DNA of 64,000 nucleotides from Adiantum capillus-veneris (taxonomy: Eukaryota > Streptophyta > Polypodiopsida > Polypodiales > Pteridaceae): contig CM043959.1 in NCBI GenBank assembly GCA_014529385.2, forward strand, positions 15,758,809-15,822,808, written 5' to 3'. Below, one piece after another: positions 23,114 through 34,000 of this stretch; position 1 is the stretch's first letter; each line of letters begins with the position of its first letter. The notes under the pieces are model-generated. The model did not search any database. It had not been told where the DNA came from and saw only the letters and a program-made list of their open reading frames with translations. A program made the position numbers and the translations under genes.

Positions 23114-26100
23114 CTATGGGACCAAAGTTACATGTGATGTAGTATGTGTACGGCTGATGAGTGACTCTCGATGCTCCAAAATTGTAGTGATGAGAGTCGC
23201 AATGGAGAGCCCACACTTTGGCTGGGAGAGGAAAGTGTGTAGGTCTAAGTTATGGCTGAAAATGTGAGAGAAGCAAGTTCGGATGTGATCAAAAGCTGAG
23301 CACTCTAGTAGTGTGTGGTACTCAGACTCTCGAACTTGCAGTGAGCATAATGTGCACAATCGATTTGACTCTTCTCCATTGCCCCAACGCCCTATCTCGC
23401 ATCGAAGGAAATGGGAGCTAAGCCGAATTGCTGCGATAGTGCGTATCGCGGACAAGGGAATAGGCTCAAGCATGTAAGTGTGAGTACGGTTTCCTCTCTC
23501 AGCGAAGAACATGGTTTTGTAGTTGGGGGCAATATAGGTGGTGTAATGTATGAAGCACGCGTGACCCACCGGATTTCTCCCAAGCCGTAATACATTGGCG
23601 TTGTAGAAAAGCTTCATTCACTTGAGAGTCAATTGAAGCATCATGTAGCAAGTGTAATGCATCCCATCTCCCAAACCACTTCTTTATGTCTTGCATCCAT
23701 CCCGTGCTCAAGATCTTGCTTTTATGCGTCTTTTGAACTTTTTTGCTTGCTTCCCATGCAATTGTAGGAAGTCGATGTGAGGGGTTTTGACGCATCTTTA
23801 TCATGTACTCCACAACCCTTTCCATGCCCATAACCTCAATTGGAAGAGATTCCGACTCAAGAAGTAGGAGCATATATGGTGTTTGTGTCTTAACTTGGAG
23901 AAAGTTTGTAAGAAAACGCTTTTGGACATTCTCAAACTCTTTCCAAGTAGACTTTGAGATGCTCCCACCCCACACTTCAACTCCATAAAGAAGAACCGGT
24001 GTCACCAATGCATCAAAAAGATACTTCTTGAGAACCCAACACTTGATGTTTCCCGCATTACACATGTTCTCAAATGCATAATATGCTCTCTTTCCCGCTT
24101 CCAAACGACGCATAGCACATTCATGCCACTTGTGATTGGATGGAACCTCAAGGCCAAGGTACTTAAAGCTCTCAACAACTTCAAGTGTCTTGTTGTTGTA
24201 CACAATGCATGGCTTCTCCTTATGTTGGTTTTCACAAGCATAACCTTTGTTTGGATTCATTTACAATCAGCCCACTATGCAAGCAAAAGTTCTCAAGGAC
24301 AACCATAAGCTTTTGTGCATCTTCTAAAGTGTGTGCTAGAAGCACTACATCATCCGCATACAACAAAAGCATGATTACCGCATTACAAATAGTGACCTCT
24401 TCAATGCCTTCTTCTTGCATAAAGTCAAGTACCATTTGTTCCAATTGATCGATGCATAGACCAAAGAGAGTTGGTGACAATGGACATCCTTGTTTAACCC
24501 CAATAGTGCTTACAAAAATTTCTGAAATTTCTCTTCCCATGCGCAATTGACAAATCACCTTCTCATAGATTCGAGAAACCGCAAGCATAAACTCACTTGG
24601 CACTTGGAGTTCTTCCATCCTTCTCCACAAATTGTTACGTGGAATCATATCAAAGGCTTTCTTAAAGTCCACAAAACAACAATACAATCGCTTGCCTTTC
24701 AACCGACTTTCCTCCATGAGAACACGAAGAGTGACAAGATGATCAATGGTGATATGGCATCGATGAAAACCCGCTTGTCCCTTTGCACGCTTGTCATTCT
24801 CTTCAGCCCAATCACTCAATTTCATCTCCATTATGCACCCAAATAACTTTGCCATAAGAGACCCAATCATTATAGTCCGGTAGTTGCTTACATTCTTTAC
24901 ATCCCCTCCTTTATGCAAAGGCTTAACCCAATTAGTACTCCAATCATAAGGCATACCATGTTGAAGTGCAAGGTTGAACATATCACACATCCACTCATGG
25001 GTAAAATCTCCCGTCCATTTGATCATCTCCGGCTTGATACCTTGAAGATCTCCCGCTTTGCGAGTGGCCAACTTTTCAAGCCCACCGCATACATCCTCAA
25101 TAGTAAAAAAAGACGGCATACATGGGAGTGAACCATAAAATGGCATTTTTTCAGTATTTTCTTGCTCATATAATTGCCTACAATGTGTGTACATATCCAC
25201 TAGACTCAAGTTACCAAAATTCTCAACCCGCTTGCCTCTCAAGTTTCTTCAAAATCTTCCACATGCATGTGCCTTTTCTTGGACTTGAAATTCTTGTTGC
25301 TTTACTTCCCATCTTCTTCTCTTCTTTTGAATCAATGCCTTGTATGTATGCAAATGACTTTGATAGTTGTCTTTGTCCATAGTTGCATCAAGCTTTATCA
25401 AGGACTTTCGAGCATCTTGACATTCTTTATCAAACCACCTTTTGCGTGATCTATCTTTGTTGATACCATGGAGATGCTTTATGGCAAAGCATTCTTCCGC
25501 ACAAGAACAAATAGCTTTCTTGAAAGCTTCCCATTTAGTTTCCAATGGTGCATCACATTGAAGCTTTGTCATCCATAATTTTTGCTCAACCATTTCAATA
25601 TACATTGGTGCTCGTTTGAAATCCATACATAGTGATAACTTCTCTTTCCTTTGGCTGAGATTATCATGCTTAGTTGCTTCTCCACATAAAAGGTCAATAC
25701 ATAAGGTGCGATGGTCGGATTCCGGGGTCCATTGACCAAACATAAAACTCTTTATGCGATACATGATGGCTTCAGAGAGTAGCATATAGTCAATCACACT
25801 ATCCCCATTATGTCTTCTACATGTAAATCCATTGGTTCCACTCCACAAAGATACACCATTGGCAATGAGCATACCCGTGCTATTACACTTGTGTAAAAGT
25901 AACTTTCCATAGTGATCCGGCTCTTTCTCATCCATTGAAGTACGATCATACAAGTGAACTTCCTCCAACTCCCTTGAAATGTATGGCATATCAAATTGTT
26001 GAGTATCATGTTGCAATGTTTTTGTGCGAGCATTCATATCCCCAAATACAATAACATCACCTTCACCTTTGAAATAAGCAATGTCCTCTTCCAAATCAGA

Positions 26101-26508
26101 AAATGGTTGATCTCTATCCATGCAAGCATAAAAGGGAGAATCATGATGAGGAATGTAGCAACCGGCTACAAAAATGGGTGCTCTTTTTGGTGTCATAATT
26201 TTCAGCCATACATAACGTTTGTACTTGTCATCTTTCACAATTGATACAAAATCTTCCAATCCTTTCTTCACCATACATGCTAACCCTCCTTGTCCTCTTC
26301 GTTGCTTGAGATTCTTTGACCACATCAATGAATGTACATTGTAATCCTCCAAGCCGTTAATCCTTTGTGTATCATGCTCCCAAGTTTCAACAAGAAGTAC
26401 AACATCGGCTTTGCTTGTTAGTTCATCAATGCCAACCCCCGCATTCCATGGGTATCCATTACAATTCCAAAAGCATATTTTCAATTGTAACTCGGTCTCA
26501 TAGGTCAC
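23114..26508 (-). pseudogene. LINE ORF2: endonuclease and reverse transcriptase
   Basis: On the minus strand, the APE-type endonuclease is 26508-25252 (LKICFWNCNGYPWNAG; LLVETWE; VFGDMNAR; WTPESDHRTL near the C-terminus of the domain). An in-frame TGA at 25249-25251 separates it from the reverse transcriptase (25242-24232: NWVKPLHKGGD, NYRTIMIGS, CFVDFKKAFDMIPR, GVKQGCPLSPTLFGLCID, and the catalytic LLYADDVVLLA). Two closely spaced frameshifts at about 24200-24260 lead into the thumb and C-terminal region. A 4-bp insertion (about 23552-23556) shifts the frame before the CTLC...H...C motif. There is no in-frame ATG at the beginning; the first codons follow the ORF1 stop in the same frame. Not functional as it stands. 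Confidence 0.92.
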
Positions 26509-26514
26509 GCATCC

Positions 26515-27513
26515 CTATTTGCTTGAGAGACTTGCCTCCTCCTTGGGCACATTTTCTTCATGAGAGATTTCCTTGTTTTTATTATTCTTTTCCTCATATG
26601 CCTTGCGACGCATATTTTGTTGCTTAATAGTGCGATCTTCACATACAAAACATTTTGTATTCCTCAAATAGATCCAACTATTATCAAGGATAATCTTTCG
26701 CTTGGTCTCATCCGGCATGGTGCATACAATTGGCCGTTCTCCCGAGCGAGGAGCTCCTTGCTTCCCCACTCTATGTGCTCCATAGACCATAACTCCGGAC
26801 ATGCCAAAGTGGGTTTTGAAGAAATCTTCAATAACAATGGCAAGAGAAGGAGGTGTCTCTAACTTCTCTTCGAGAATTCCACGAATAACAATGTTCTTGG
26901 AATGTCGCTCCCGTTCCTTCAACTCCTCCACATCTACATTCTCAACATTCTTTGTTTGAACCATAGCTTGCATGAGTGAGGAATTAGAAACTACATTGCT
27001 ACCACATACATCAGCCCAAAACTTGTTTGTGCATACATTTTTCATGTCGCATACATCCCGGCTCATAGTGTCAAATTTCTCCTCTTTCAATACATGGTCA
27101 TGCTCTACTTTGCTCATCCGCTCCTTCAAAACATTCAAGTCTACAAGAGAGCGTTTACATTCCTTGACTTCCTCTTCAAGTTGCATCAAACGTGTTGTTT
27201 GCATCTCAAGTGTCCTCTTGAGATTCTCATTCTCAACCACAAGTACCCTTAGTGTGCCATTCTCCATTGCAAGTGCTCGTAAGTCTTCGCCTTGTTTGTT
27301 TACGGTCTCTTGCAATGATAACAAGTACGCCATGATCATGGTTTCCGATGTCGTTGGTTGGATGGTTGTGTTGCTATCTCCACACTTAAGAGATTTTGGA
27401 TCATTTTCCACAATGGTTGTGGGACCTTGTTGAAGAAGAAGAACCCTTGCGAGTGCCGCAAGACATTGTATGTAAAATAGGAGATGATAATCAATTTTGT
27501 TGAACCTGTTCAC
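26515..27513 (-). CDS. LINE ORF1 protein (coiled coil plus RRM-like L1 domain)
   Basis: Open frame of up to 332 codons. The first codon at 27513 is ATG; an internal MIMAYLLSLQETVNKQ is another possible start. Residues about 60-160 form a leucine-rich coiled coil (ENGTLRVLVVENENLKRTLE, LMQLEEEVKECKRSLVDLN). Residues about 200-310 resemble the L1 ORF1 nucleic-acid-binding domain (RERHSKNIVIRGILEE; HRVGKQGAPRSGERPIVCT). The C-terminus is basic then acidic. In this family the protein packages element RNA as a trimeric chaperone; that role is inferred. It ends in TAG with ORF2 continuing in the same frame. Confidence 0.82.
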   Translation of the reverse strand: MNRFNKIDYHLLFYIQCLAALARVLLLQQGPTTIVENDPKSLKCGDSNTTIQPTTSETMIMAYLLSLQETVNKQGEDLRALAMENGTLRVLVVENENLKRTLEMQTTRLMQLEEEVKECKRSLVDLNVLKERMSKVEHDHVLKEEKFDTMSRDVCDMKNVCTNKFWADVCGSNVVSNSSLMQAMVQTKNVENVDVEELKERERHSKNIVIRGILEEKLETPPSLAIVIEDFFKTHFGMSGVMVYGAHRVGKQGAPRSGERPIVCTMPDETKRKIILDNSWIYLRNTKCFVCEDRTIKQQNMRRKAYEEKNNKNKEISHEENVPKEEASLSSK

Positions 27514-27691
27514 TTCGGGAATGCTGCTACAGAAACGCCTTCCATAACTCTGAAAATTTCTGTCTTTACATCAATGCGTAGAGGACTTCGTGCTCTTCGA
27601 TTGAAGCTATAGATCACCCAAATCGGAGTTCGGATGAAGAAGTTATGATCAAAAGAGTGGACTGCTGTCTACTAGGTCAAAAAACGACTGC

Positions 27692-27694
<3 letters not shown>

Positions 27695-27737
<43 letters not shown>
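27695..27737. repeat. (GA)n microsatellite at LINE 5' end
   Basis: About 43 bases of GA directly upstream of the LINE leader, same strand orientation as the array at its 3' end. Confidence 0.95.
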
Positions 27738-27740
<3 letters not shown>

Positions 27741-27764
27741 GGCCAGCAATACTAGTAAATAATA

Positions 27765-28227
27765 GGGAAAATTACCAAAATATCCCTCTAATTTGTGGAT
27801 ATTCCCAAAATACCCTCAAATTTTAAAAATTCCCAAAATACCCCAGTATCTATTTTGGTTGAATTATTCAAGCTTATCATTCCTTTATTCTTTTCTGACA
27901 ATCAAGATCAGGTTTTGATTGCTTAGCATGTAATTTGTCACAAATTACCTCGCAAAAAAGGGCAATTATATCTAAAAATAATGAAGCAATTCTTCTCCAA
28001 AGCCTACATAACCTACTCAAATTCTAGTTTTAGTATCTTGTATTGATAGACAATCAGTCTTCTTATAAAAGGTACAAATTTTTTAATCTTTTGAAAATTT
28101 CTAATCTCACAACCAGGGATATTTTGGGAAATTATGCAAAATTTCGGGTGTATTTTGGGGATTTTTGAAATTTGAGGGGTATTTTGGGAATTTTCACAAA
28201 TTAGAGGGGTATTTTGGTAATTTTCTC
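27765..28227. mobile_element. MULE-type MITE
   Basis: 463-bp non-coding element with long terminal inverted repeats. The left end GGGAAAATTACCAAAATA pairs with the right end TATTTTGGTAATTTTCTC, and the inverted similarity continues for about 85 bp as AAAATACCC-type blocks. A perfect 9-bp target-site duplication TAAATAATA lies at 27756-27764 and 28228-28236. Nine-base duplications with long inverted repeats are characteristic of Mutator-like elements. It has no transposase, so it is non-autonomous. It lies about 0.8 kb upstream of the F-box gene start codon. Confidence 0.92.
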
Positions 28228-28880
28228 TAAATAATAAAAGACGCAGCCTTTCCCCACCATTTTTGGATCAACAGCGCCACAGCGTCAGTTCTGATTTGCT
28301 TGATCGTGCCGAGATATTCTATTACATGATTCGTCAGTAGCTGCTTCCTTTGTGTTGGGAGGTCCCCGTCTATGCAATTGGAGCGGCATTGCTGGGTGCA
28401 ATCTGAAGGGTTTCCACCCTTAGACCGTGATTTTCGCATCCGCGGGTGTTGTTTCTGGCATAGTGGAGGTTTTAAATTTTGTTTTGTCGGAGGAGCTCAT
28501 ACATCGTGTCTGCAAAACAACGTTGCTGGAGGTTTTCAATTGGTCAAGGAGCTCAGCGACCCATCAGGTTAACCTCACCCCTCCGTTTCTTTTTACACTG
28601 ACATTTCGAGGTTAGATAAACGCTAGTTTCTCGTTGACTGGGTTTTTTGGACCCTGATCATAATGATGGGCTGCAAGTTCTGCAAGGAGTTTTTGCCATT
28701 AGGCACAACTTATCATGGCTGCAAGTGGGTGTGATCTAAGACTTCTTTTAGATATTCACACTGAACAAAATGAGGAAGAAAGCGCATGTAACAGATGAAC
28801 TGTGTCGCTAAACTCTTTATCTTTTTATGGTGTCAAGTAGCTTTCTCACTTAAACTTCTGTTGGCTATGTTTTATTCCAG

Positions 28881-29026
28881 GGTTTTGTCAATATTCTGCA
28901 CAAAGGTTGCCGATATCCCAACCTGGTCTGTAAAAGTTGCTAGCGAGTTTCAGGGTTTTGTCAATATTCTGCACAAAGGTTGCTGATATCCCAACCGGGT
29001 CTGTAAAAGTTGCTAGCGAGTTTCTT
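28881..29026. repeat. 73-bp tandem duplication upstream of F-box gene
   Basis: Two nearly identical 73-bp units (28881-28953 and 28954-29026), each beginning GGTTTTGTCAATATTCTGCA and each preceded by a CAG that could act as a splice acceptor (TTCCAG and TTTCAG). It lies in the likely 5' untranslated region. The rest of 28237-29049 holds no other supported feature. Confidence 0.85.
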
Positions 29027-29049
29027 TTAGAAGTTATGGTCAACACTTG

Positions 29050-29954
29050 ATGGCAATTTCAGGATCAAGAGAGGGAAAGTCCGTCTGCAGCATTTTTCCT
29101 GGCCTTCCTGATGATTTGGCTCGTCTTTGCCTTGCTTTTGTGCCTCTGTGTCACCATGGGAGATTAAGAGTTATATGTAAAGCTTGGCGTGCAGCATATT
29201 CATCTAGATTTCTTCTCAACATTCGCAGCCAGTGGAGAAAGACAGAAGAGTTCTTGTGTATATTCAGGGATGATCCATCTGTTACAGGTGGGGAGGTATT
29301 TGACCCAAGATGTGACGCATGGCGTTTGCTGCCCCTTATGCCTTGTGATCCCTCCACCCATAGTTTGAGCAATTTCCGCTGTGCGGCTGCTGGCACTGAC
29401 ATTTTTGTTATTGGGGGGTCCCTATTTGATAGTAGAAACTATCCTATTGATAAACCTCTTGCCTCCTCTGCAGTTTTCAAGTGTGATCCTTTTCGTGGTG
29501 TCTGGGAGAGGCTATCTAATATGAGAATTCCACGGGGTAGCTTTGCCTGTGGTGTGTCTAATGAATTTATAATTGTTGCTGGAGGAGGCTCACGGCACAT
29601 AATTTTCCCATCTGAGGGTGACCGGGTCTCAACAGTGGAGAAATATGACATTAAGAATAATGAGTGGCATCTTGTTGAAGGTTTGAGGAGCATAAGAGCA
29701 GGGTGTGTGGGATTTCTGTATAGAGACGAGTTTTGGGTTATGGGTGGCTATGGGGGTTCTAGAACAATCGCTGGTGTCTTACCAGCAGATGAACATTACC
29801 GAGATGGGGAGATCCTAAACTTGAAGACTGGAACTTGGCGATATTTGCAGCCAATGTGGAAGGAAGGGGAAAGAAGACAGCTGGGCATGGTTGCAGTTAT
29901 TGATACAGGTGAATCAACAGGAATCTTTATGCTGGAGGGCTATACTATTTTCAG
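29050..29954 (+). CDS. F-box/kelch-repeat protein, OR23-like (5' exon)
   Basis: Likely substrate receptor of an SCF ubiquitin ligase: an N-terminal F-box for SKP1 binding and kelch repeats for target recognition. The ATG at 29050 gives MAISGSREGKSVCS. The F-box is at residues about 15-52 (FPGLPDDLARLCLAFVP ... VICKAWRAAYSS). Kelch motifs with the GG doublet follow (DIFVIGGSLFDSRNYP; EFIIVAGGGSRHIIFP; EFWVMGGYGGSRTIAGV), each with a downstream W. The order resembles plant OR23 proteins as I remember them. The exon ends at TTTTCAG with a GT donor at 29955 (phase 2); reading on gives an unrelated hydrophobic tail. The expected last 100 or so residues were not found up to 30962. It is the only convincing host gene here. 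Confidence 0.85.
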
Positions 29955-30830
29955 GTACTATATAGATACTGCATTTTTTTTGCTGGCGTATGGCTCTATG
30001 GTGATAGTGGTTTAGGCCATTTACTGCTTATTGTTTTTTGAGAGTTGGAAGTTGTGTGTATGAAAACATCTATCGATGCATGCTCATTACTTTTCTCTCA
30101 TAAGTAGAAGTAGTGACGAGCTGTGTTCCAAGGTTTGTGACTCCTAATGTTTGACATACACAACATACACGTTCTAAGCAACCAAATATCTGGATTTTCT
30201 GCATTTTTGTGTTCAAAGGAATATCTTATCAGCATGCATGCCCTGAGGCCATGATTTATGGGGACTGAAGCACAATCATGTTCGTGCAAGGTTTCATATG
30301 CATCTTGTATGCTATGTGTGCAGTTTATGGGACCTCGATCAAAAAATCTGAAAGATTATGTTAGTGGCATTTCTTGGTTTTTTTTTATGAGGGGCTGAGG
30401 GCATTACATGAGATTGGAAGAACAATCCAGAACACCGTATGCAGTACTTCTTTTGCTTTCTAGCAGCACAAACGTTTGTTCGTCGGCTGATGTGGTATCA
30501 GACAACAAAATAGCGCTTCCAGATTTCATAAGAATTTTTTTTCCCTTTTTTGAGAGAGAAAAACCCAAAGAAAGCTTTACAATTTGTGCAACAGTTTGAC
30601 ATCATCTATACCATGGGGACCTACTCTGTAGAATCAAATATCTCTCAGAGACAGTGCCATGCATTGGTGGATGTCTATAGCTACCAGGCCGCACACTCCA
30701 AGGACTTGGCAAGCTTTCAAGAAGATTTTTGTTACTTCTTTGCAAGAAGGAAACTCAGTTGCTTAATAAAAGAGACATTCCCGAACAATGCTTCATTTGA
30801 TAAAATTCTAGTTAAACTAAACTAGTATTT
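29955..30830 (+). other. Probable intron or downstream sequence of F-box gene
   Basis: Starts with a good splice donor (CAG/GTACTA). I searched for an acceptor followed by a kelch C-terminus and did not find one. The small ORFs (for example 30550-30825) have no recognisable domain. Confidence 0.5.
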
Positions 30831-30837
30831 GGGTCCA

Positions 30838-30962
30838 GATGCTTTTCATGTAAACTGCTTTTGGTGGGCCAGGAGCCTTCAAATAAGTGCTAAGGGTTCA
30901 CTCTCAGGCATGCTTCCGCGTGGAGATGCAGAGCAGTGTTGCCGGCGTACTGAGTGGAAGCA
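30838..30962 (+). mobile_element. LTR fragment of family L4, left half
   Basis: Aligns to about 49970-50094 (GCTTTTCATGTAAA, GGCCAGGAGCCT versus GGCCAAGGGCCT, GTGCAGAGCA, TACTGAGT). It is cut at 30962 by the Tat-like element and resumes at 48486, with AAGCA duplicated. Upstream of about 30838 the similarity stops, so the copy is truncated. Confidence 0.75.
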
Positions 30963-31468
30963 TGTAGAAGGCGAAGACGGCTCCAGCAGGCGAAAAACTA
31001 TCTTCTGGAATCTGGACAGTGGGTCGTCACACAATAGTAATTACCACGGTAGTTACTACAGTAACTTCTAGAGGCTATAAATAGACCCATTACTTTGTAA
31101 TCGAGCTGCTTGTCTTTTGACTTCTTACTTCTTAGTTCTCTTGGTTTTAGCTTCCTAAGCAGTTCTTGAGCTACAATCTCTTCGTTTGTAACTCCACTTT
31201 GTAATCATAACTACTGTAGTCAACTGAGCTTCAGTCTGATATATCTTGTACTTGTTATTCATGAACTATGAGTCTGAATCTGAAACTGTAAACACTTTTC
31301 TAGTCATCCAGTCTATTTCTCATTCCAGTATACTACTTCAGTTCAGTTAACTATTTAAGTTCAGTTTTCACCTTCTATTCCAGTTTCTCTGACTGAACTG
31401 ACGACTTATGAGTAGTTGTAAGTTCTAACACTAGAATCAGCTATCTGAAGAGATTAGTTCCAATTCCA
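30963..31468 (+). mobile_element. 5' LTR of Tat-like element
   Basis: 506 bp. It contains a TATA box (TATAAATAG at 31076-31084) and an imperfect palindromic stretch just upstream (AATTACCACGGTAGTTACTA), both conserved in the 3' LTR (TATA at 47054-47062). Confidence 0.93.
31076..31084 (+). promoter_or_regulatory. TATA box in Tat-like LTR
   Basis: TATAAATAG, embedded in GAGGCTATAAATAGACCC. It is conserved in the other LTR and sits about 115 bp into the LTR, consistent with the element promoter. Confidence 0.75.
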
Positions 31469-31550
31469 TTTTGGCGATCACACGGTGGTTAGCACTGTTT
31501 GCTCGTTGACCACAAAACTCTTCTCTCGGTTAGAATTTCCAGCTGAAGTA

Positions 31551-33290
31551 ATGGCATCCAAAACCAGTTGTGGTCGTAAACCATTCTACCGCGTTGATCC
31601 TATCCCTGAGGAATCAGAAAGAGATTTTGATCCTAAGAATGAACCGGTGATTGATACTGAGGCTCAGGAGGAGCATAGTCATGTTGATGAAGCCAAGGAT
31701 TCTCAGCATTCCAGTCAGTCCAGAAGAACAAGGGCTCAGAGGGAAGAACGCAAGGCCAGGAGTTCTCGAACCACACAGAGGGATGAAGGAGCCAAAGACA
31801 ATAAAGGTAGTCGCCACAGTTCCAGCAGAAAAGCCAGGGAGGAGACAGAAACTGAGACTGATGAAGAAATTGATCGGGATGCCGATACGGACCATTGCAA
31901 GAAATCTTCAAGAAAGAGTCAGGTTCCTAAGGTCAGAAGAGACAGAAACGATGCTGATCGACATGATTATACCTCTTTATAAAAAATTTCCTTTCCAGTG
32001 TTCAAAGGTGGGAAGAAAGATGATCCGGGTGTTCATATCCAAGCCTTTGAACAGTATGCTGAGTTGAAGATTATCGATGAAGATGACTGGGGAGAATACT
32101 TTCCTCAGACATTGAGGGATGGAGCAAGGAATTTTCTACCATTACCCAGCTTGCCAACTCAGATCATACAACAAACTGCTCAAAGCTTTCCGATTGGAGT
32201 ATTCAGACAACAGAGGAGATGAGGATATCCTCTGTGAACTTGATAAGATAAAACAAGAAAAATTATCAGTCAGAAGTTATGTTGAGAAAATCAAGGAGCT
32301 CACCAGGCAGCTGCAGGAACCACCATGAGAGAAGAGGTTGAGAGCATGGTTTTTAAATGGTTTTCGCCGTAAAAAGCTTAGGGAACTGGAGGTGTCCACA
32401 CCAACAAAGAAATTCAATGATTTGGTGCAGCGTGCTCTGAAGTTGGAACAGCAGGCAAAGAAGGAAAGGAGTCACAGGAAGGAGGTCCGGTAGTAGCAGT
32501 ACTTCTACTGAGAATTCTGATTCCAGTAAGACCTCCAACAGCTCGGAAAGTAGCTCAGATGAAAAGAGCAAAGACAAGGCCAAGAAGGGGTCTTGATCCA
32601 GAAAGATTGATGAGACGACCCGACAGATTGGTGAAATCAGCCAGACCGGACAACCGGTACGAAGAATGGAAACCTGTGTTCAAAGTGTAAACCAAAGATC
32701 ATGTTTCCAATAAGTGTCCATAGTGTACTTATTGCAAAGCCTATGGCCATTTATGGAACAACTGTGGCATTCGTATTCATCATTTCAAGAAGGGAAAAGA
32801 TCTGTCTGCGGTGGCATTTACAAATGCTGAACCAGTTAGAATGGAGACTACCAGTGTACCCCAAGAAGAGAAATCAGGTAACAGTGGCACTGATGCTTGG
32901 TGTGGCAGATACCAAGGAGGTACTGGCCGGGGCTGGGGTCGTGGTACTTTCCGGAATAGAAGCCTGAATTGTTATATTTATGGCAAGTATGGGCATTTTG
33001 CGGCTCAGTGTCCAGAAACACCTACTACTGCGGCACTGAGGCGAAGGTCCCAGAGCCAGTTCCTGTAAGAGCAGTTACACGCAGCAAAGGGGTGGTCATT
33101 GAGGAAATTCCAGATGAGCCGGTAAAACCAGTCAGTCCTGAAGTTAGCAAATGGGCTCAACAGAGAGTTGTGGAAGGCGAAGGGTAAAGAAAAGGTGGTT
33201 AATGAATGGCAGGAGCAGAGAGAATTGGCGGCGAAAATCACAGAGGATTTAGCCAAGAAGCTGCCAGAGTAGCTAGAGAGTTCTGATGCT
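31551..33290 (+). pseudogene. gag of Tat-like element
   Basis: Starts at ATG 31551 (MASKTSCGRKPFYRVDPIPE), followed by an acidic and basic low-complexity stretch rich in S, R, E and D, to a stop at about 31980. The Gag core then reads FPVFKGGKKDDPGVHIQAFE (about 31990) and, after a frameshift, LEYSDNRGDEDILCELDKIK. The region of two zinc knuckles is decayed: at about 32964-33013 the second reads NCYIYGKYGHFAAQCPE, with the second cysteine replaced by tyrosine. A linker AVTRSKGVVIEEIPDEP follows at about 33070. Several frameshifts and stops. Confidence 0.82.
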
Positions 33291-33683
33291 CGGGTCATTC
33301 AAAAGATACCAGCCCAGTCTTCTGAAAAAGCATAACCAGATCAGTCAGGATCCGGGATTCCTGAGACCATGTTGGTTGCAGTTCAGGGACTGATGGAAGA
33401 ATTAAGGACTGATAGAAGAGCTGAAGGCACCGGAACAAAGGAATGGTACTGTGCGGAAGTTTCTGATTCTTCAAGTTCTGATAACGACTCTGATGGTAAG
33501 AGGGAGGAAATTCATGTCAAAATTTGTGACAGAATTCAAAAACTCACAGTTGAGCTAGATGACATTAGAAAAACTTTGCCTGAAGCAACGAAATTCATCA
33601 GACAGCGAAGGAAGGCTGAGGCGGAGGCAAGAGCAGTTGACTTGGCCGCTGTCAGAGATGATGAAGTGCCTGTGATCTAGGTA

Positions 33684-34000
33684 GATTACAAGGTTAGAAA
33701 ACAGTGGGAGCCACTATTTGGTGTCATACTGGATGGAGGAGCAGAAGTAAATATTTTGGGGACAATAGCTTCAGCAAAGAATGGGTATCACAAACCTGAA
33801 ACGAGCACCTTTCAACGTTCGAATGGTAGATCATCTTGTGGTGTAGGCAACAGCAATGATAGACAGCCTGCAGATAAGAGTAGGCAAAGAAAAGTTCAAA
33901 ACTAGCTTCCTAGTACTGGACGTGCAAGGTGCATATGGAATGCTACTCGGGCGCCCGTGGTAGTGAGCAGCGCAGGCTGTTCACGACTATGCCAATCAGA
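33684..34000 (+). pseudogene. Aspartic protease of Tat-like element
   Basis: The motif GVILDGGAEVNILG, with DGG at the place of the usual DSG or DTG, lies at about 33720-33760. After a frameshift, a downstream segment reads LVLDVQGAYGMLLGRPW. The order and spacing fit a retropepsin-like domain between gag and RT. It is broken by indels. Confidence 0.7.

Larger units (their letters stand above)
23073..27694 (-). mobile_element. Near full-length L1-like LINE
   Basis: About 4.6 kb on the minus strand: leader (27514-27694), ORF1, ORF2 and a short 3' region ending in (TCTA)n. There is no poly-A tail; the tail is a simple repeat merging into (TC)n. Both ends abut GA arrays on the plus strand (23002-23072 and 27695-27737), as if it had inserted into one microsatellite. 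ORF1 is open; ORF2 has one internal stop and several frameshifts. The near-identity to the truncated copy at 21001-21713 indicates recent mobilisation of the family. Confidence 0.92.

Noticed and set aside
30550..30825. Possible last exon of the F-box/kelch gene
   Set aside because: No kelch-like residues, no suitable acceptor with matching phase, and no similarity to the expected C-terminus.
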